The notes under the pieces were generated by a model. That model was not told the origin of the DNA, did no database searches, and saw only the letters and a list, made by a program, of their open reading frames with translations. Below, piece after piece: positions 62,601-64,000 of a DNA stretch of 64,000 nucleotides (position 1 is its first letter; each line of letters starts with the position of its first letter). The stretch comes from JAVBNA01 sp031551875 (GTDB lineage: Bacteria; Bacillota; Clostridia; Oscillospirales; Acutalibacteraceae), in the NCBI GenBank assembly GCA_031551875.1, contig JAVBNA010000006.1, positions 85,403 to 149,402 on the forward strand. The letters are read 5' to 3'. A program made the translations under genes and the position numbers.

Positions 62601-63833
62601 GCTCACATTATAGTATTTCGACACAAAGTCGGTGTCTAATCCATTAAAACCAATGTCGACAACCTCCATATAGGCCAACAGGATGTCCGGATTCCCGTCG
62701 TTTTCCATGTCGCATATGGTTAGGCCAAAGCGCCCGAACGCTCTGTTCCCGGTGACATCTTTGTTTCCCTTTCCCTCCTGCGCACCGAGTTTCAGGAGCT
62801 GCTGCGTATACTGCGGGGTGTCCGCAAATCTCGTGCCATAGAGGATATAAGGGGAGCGGAAGGCGCCTGCGTGAAGATGCTGGAACAGGCCGGAGGCAAT
62901 ATACACGATATCCTCACAGCCGTCACGGTCAATATCATCTGCCGCCATGGAAAAGGCGATGCCGGGATTGCCCATGTTCAAATCGCTTACGGTTACGTCG
63001 GAGAGTCCGTCAAGATAAACAGGCGTTCCAAAGGCGGTGACGACGGGCGCCTGCCACTGCCCCGCCAGGGCCCATCGCCCCGTACCCTTGCTGCCCGCCG
63101 GCAGATAATAGGTGTTCAGCTGCGTCTTCCCGTAGGGAACCGCCACAATTTCGTCGACGCCGTCGCCGTTGACGTCGGCGCAAAGCACGTCGGTATAGGT
63201 ATATGTCTCGCCCCCATATGTATATTTGTCTTTGCCCTGGATTTCCGCGAGTATGCCCACCGGCATCAGCACTTGAAGATTGCTCTCGGCTGAGCCTACA
63301 AAAAGAATCAGATGGCTGTAATCCGCGCTGCCTTTCTTGGCGTTGGTCGCGCAAATAACGGCCAATTCGTTTTTAGTGCCGTCGCCGTCGAAATCGCCCT
63401 CGTAAGTCTCAATGACTCTGTCCAACGAAAGCGAAGTGAGACTGACTCCTCCGAGGGAGAGTGATGTCGGAAGCCGAAAAGGAGAAAAACTGGGCTGCGT
63501 GGACAGGCGATATCCGTTGTTGTACGTTGGCGTGACACCGAGTTTGCCGCCATCGCCAAAGGTAAACGGCTTTTCCATATTAGCGCCGCCCACATACAAT
63601 TCGCGCACCGAAAGAAAAGCTGTGTTGTCCCGGTGCGGGAGATTCTTAATAATATTGGGGTCGTTATGGTCCTCCTCGTCTGTGAAAAGCGTGGAAAAAA
63701 TAGTGTCTGCTGGTTTCAGAATCTCTGCACTGGCTGTCTCTGCGGGCAGCACTATACTCAGAAGAGAAAACACCATGACAACCGATATAAACAGGGACAT
63801 CGCTCTTTTATTATTTTTGTTCCGTGCTTTCAT
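56616..63833 (-). CDS. Giant sortase-anchored surface protein
   Basis: 2405 residues. Signal peptide about 1-36. The N-terminal ~430 residues carry FG-GAP/VCBS-like repeats (DGDGTKNELAV, DVNGDGVDEIVAV, DIDRDGCEDIVY, DMENDGNPDILLAY). The middle (~430-1500) is not recognised. An Ig-like domain follows, then three near-identical 104-residue choice-of-anchor/ASH-like repeats, an InlB-type B-repeat (FDRWTTEDGVTF) and another such module (GYRFKGWQV). The C terminus has IPDTG, a membrane helix and KKKRYR, a variant sortase signal. AGGAGG precedes ATG 63833. Binding of host or plant polymers is likely. Confidence 0.85.
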   Translation of the reverse strand: MKARNKNNKRAMSLFISVVMVFSLLSIVLPAETASAEILKPADTIFSTLFTDEEDHNDPNIIKNLPHRDNTAFLSVRELYVGGANMEKPFTFGDGGKLGVTPTYNNGYRLSTQPSFSPFRLPTSLSLGGVSLTSLSLDRVIETYEGDFDGDGTKNELAVICATNAKKGSADYSHLILFVGSAESNLQVLMPVGILAEIQGKDKYTYGGETYTYTDVLCADVNGDGVDEIVAVPYGKTQLNTYYLPAGSKGTGRWALAGQWQAPVVTAFGTPVYLDGLSDVTVSDLNMGNPGIAFSMAADDIDRDGCEDIVYIASGLFQHLHAGAFRSPYILYGTRFADTPQYTQQLLKLGAQEGKGNKDVTGNRAFGRFGLTICDMENDGNPDILLAYMEVVDIGFNGLDTDFVSKYYNVSRLNYTSRSTDFAWELVYTSGKAGYSGDGSQSNISVTEKTRTVALQIEKLDHDYGWHEHEEIKDLSPQTWGSIIVNGEITAFATTYDPETEEKSYNPKKSAYVLPNSSFAESIDLKLEVYRIRRTTITGDGDGFMIHWRKGETQYLDYYDSSTVIPRTDEGVSTLQNYLKIESPSREQAVKKWMYFAFSDVDKDSIFIQYRSHTFFWSDPIIVAALAAPPYFSALNDKSYLNSTTSFGLERVHEEGSFEATSNSAGAYISAEIKAGAKHVKAVVETEIEYNHSWTTETSKKVIKKFTNGFSIGPTGNQVILATQAYDVYTYEMFTPNDDDPNGLADYSSSGYNAVVPRDTDMPHRIISYDSYRLLRANDTKGVLPDLSQVFSHTLGKPETYPSGVPNGSFVLEDSTAVTKSSYVGSNNAAATYGFGISEETTKNTSQTNAVSARLGAGIDVETDFFDMRVTAGVTGGHSKEKGNIVSDTKGVYCGANVYGQSPVDFSSEFKCSLLYYTYTNNPNDDPDIVTRQFPVVTYIIDNVKLEGGVEPSEVTVRDQSPNPVETVPDTDPDGKETVQYTVKAPGISSETSLILQTDEPGIELVSENISSEEERITISIDSSVEAGQYPLVLNVGGIDSNTFYLNVVDGQYTVTIKDSAGTILRETKHYPGERVELDAAIWKGDHRYFLWEYNPIDFPQGIVNTNVLLSFQMPARNVSLTANWHDYAEEIKRIKAVRPDVDKNASQDSSDHITVQPDITTISRDNTATQWNDTVLLWADFGNGLDGIHYQSVDISPAYHPAVTWTIEDVDEGVIADLVSRNIPIEDSPTALLHIADASKEGSVTVRATSTSDPTQTRTYTLQFKISELGFEIVPELIDFGTQRVYSLPDSLQQSFDIINHSSEEKYFRFESSGDMGAFNMPQDFEMGLFFEGGSTNTFDIKPSAFLPPREYRAVYKYHGGKGPTLTLLYTVVPEAPAALSIEPRQKEFDSVKLGYDLTEPGEQEFIIRNIETIGLGTVTGMQASLDSDNFVIEHDPFPESFAPGDEHSLLIRPKEGLPEGIYTDKVTVTSEKGETLTASLYFEVGLDDTTPPTGEISIGTNQWDKFWHTNTYEYFANTTRTVEITAADDTGGPVTIEYYLSPDELTAETVETVVDWRPYPAGGLKISPPNKFFIYAKLTDKTGNAAYINTAGIVLYAKSECDNPILPFTRFGAEDVTFYIKNLYYHGSIRVTDVTNGNKILEPGKEYVINSANLLLTNNYIRSLTVGEHKYTVQYDPMGVPYPNDALEGSDPPELINLTVNVNKADTSTDLVISPKRGGEPGEVTLIAAVTNPAMWPAPTGTAEFYSGNTLLESKNIEAWSGVGEARLEVTLSEGTHNLRAVYLGDTDHLESTSASEEYTVTAGSSYAISASALTPFGSLTTPYTQPAAQTVTVTNTGSGAVTLTQPTATNYDIGTLSATALSPDQTATFTVCPKAGLDVGAYYETITISGSDGASTALIAIFAVTAAPAYTISASALTPFGSLTTPYTQPAARTVTVTNTGSGAVTLTQPTATNYDIGALSATALSPDQTATFTVCPKAGLDVGAYYETITISGSDGASATISASFAVTDAPAYAISASALTPFGSLATPYTQPTAQTVTVTNTGSGAVTLTQPTATNYDIGALSDTALSPDQTATFTVCPKAGLDVGDYDETITISGSDGASATVSASFVVTAAPAYIVTVNNGTGDGSYKAGATVIISADTAPAGQEFDRWTTEDGVTFADENAASTTFAMLAKNITVTATYKALPANEYAINVQNDGNGTANASATSAAAGTEINLTATPNSGYRFKGWQVITGGVTITGSKFTMPSNAVTVKAIFEEIPGTPSYKIIAGANQSWKKGTATGVTITCNGDRAKFSGFKIDGVLLDTSHYDTEGSDDTIVTLKAAYLETLALGVYTVEFVYSDGSAQTGLTILPADTDNSKGIPDTGKNRNILLWLLLGSVSLSIMGGMSIIWQKKKRYR
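57477..58420 (-). repeat. Three tandem 312-bp coding repeats
   Basis: The landmark GCCGCTGATG recurs at 57531, 57843 and 58155, exactly 312 bases apart. The copies differ at only a few positions, so they are recent or kept alike by gene conversion. Confidence 0.9.
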
Positions 63834-63882
63834 TGCGATTACCTCCTATATTTGTTTGGCGTATTGTAAAGTTAAATGAAAG

Positions 63883-63912
63883 TTGAGAACCCCTCATCCT
63901 TAGTGGTACAAT
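63883..63912 (+). promoter_or_regulatory. Promoter of the edge gene
   Basis: TTGAGA (63883-63888), 18 bases, TACAAT (63907-63912), about 45 bases before the start codon at 63959. Confidence 0.55.
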
Positions 63913-63958
63913 GTTTCTGCTACAAAACGCGTACCTCCCAAAAGAAAGAGGAGTTCTC

Positions 63959-64000
63959 ATGCAGAAAGTATACCAATTCAGATGCCCAAAATGCAACAAC
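63959..64000 (+). CDS. Start of a zinc-ribbon protein, possibly a transposase (cut by window edge)
   Basis: Only MQKVYQFRCPKCNN is visible, after ribosome site AGAGGAG. A CPKC knuckle this close to the start is common in insertion-sequence transposases, but 14 residues cannot prove it. Confidence 0.45.
   Translation, partial: MQKVYQFRCPKCNN

Overview
This looks like a GC-rich chromosome segment from an endospore-forming member of the Clostridia (Firmicutes), probably close to the Oscillospiraceae/Ruminococcaceae. The evidence is a spoVAE-like gene, Firmicutes-type promoters (TTGACA, 17-bp spacer, TATAAT) and Shine-Dalgarno sites, a DinR/LexA box before recA, a recA-recX-rimO-pgsA run, alpha2-type glycyl-tRNA synthetase, a sortase-anchored surface protein, and type I dockerin and cohesin-like domains. 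No genus is assigned.

Positions 1-33 kb are mostly conserved, GC-rich genes. They comprise a histidine kinase tail, a DUF1385 protein, prmC, recA, recX, rimO and pgsA; an A+T-richer KimA-type potassium importer that looks foreign; malQ; an ECF sigma/anti-sigma pair; a lone spoVAE; a minus-strand operon of an amidohydrolase with a Gld-like ABC exporter (ATPase, permease, GldG-like and DUF4340 proteins); a second amidohydrolase with two chromate-transporter halves; two small membrane proteins behind a structured leader; a secreted amidase-like wall protein behind two WalR-type boxes; rlmB; a very acidic protein built like a P-type ATPase but lacking its catalytic motifs; a pyrophosphatase-like/NUDIX fusion; small membrane proteins; a flavodiiron protein; and glycyl-tRNA synthetase.

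Positions 33.2-39.4 kb form an RNA and mobile-element region. It holds tRNA-Glu, 5S rRNA and an intact tRNA-Asn. A second tRNA-Asn gene has its 5' 22 bases at 33499-33520 and the rest at 38609-38894. About 5.09 kb lies between the two parts, flanked by 26-bp imperfect inverted repeats (21/26 identical). The 3' part also contains a 230-nt group I intron within the anticodon. The inserted segment carries an intact tRNA-Asn, a DUF3888 gene, a broken SRAP gene and a large beta-helix surface protein. A decayed parA follows.

Positions 39.5-64 kb encode an extracellular system. Two secreted proteins end in a cohesin-like domain followed by a type I dockerin; one of them is a GH2 beta-galactosidase. 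A three-component sensing operon (binding protein, YesN-type regulator, YesM-type kinase) lies between the dockerin gene and a 1470-residue tandem alpha/beta-hydrolase protein. A 17-bp element (AGGTCAAAAAAACCGAA, or one change) occurs upstream of all three transcription units. In two of them it sits exactly 10 bp before the -35 box, which suggests that the operon's regulator controls them as a small regulon. A 2405-residue sortase-type surface protein and the start of a zinc-ribbon ORF, possibly a transposase, close the window.
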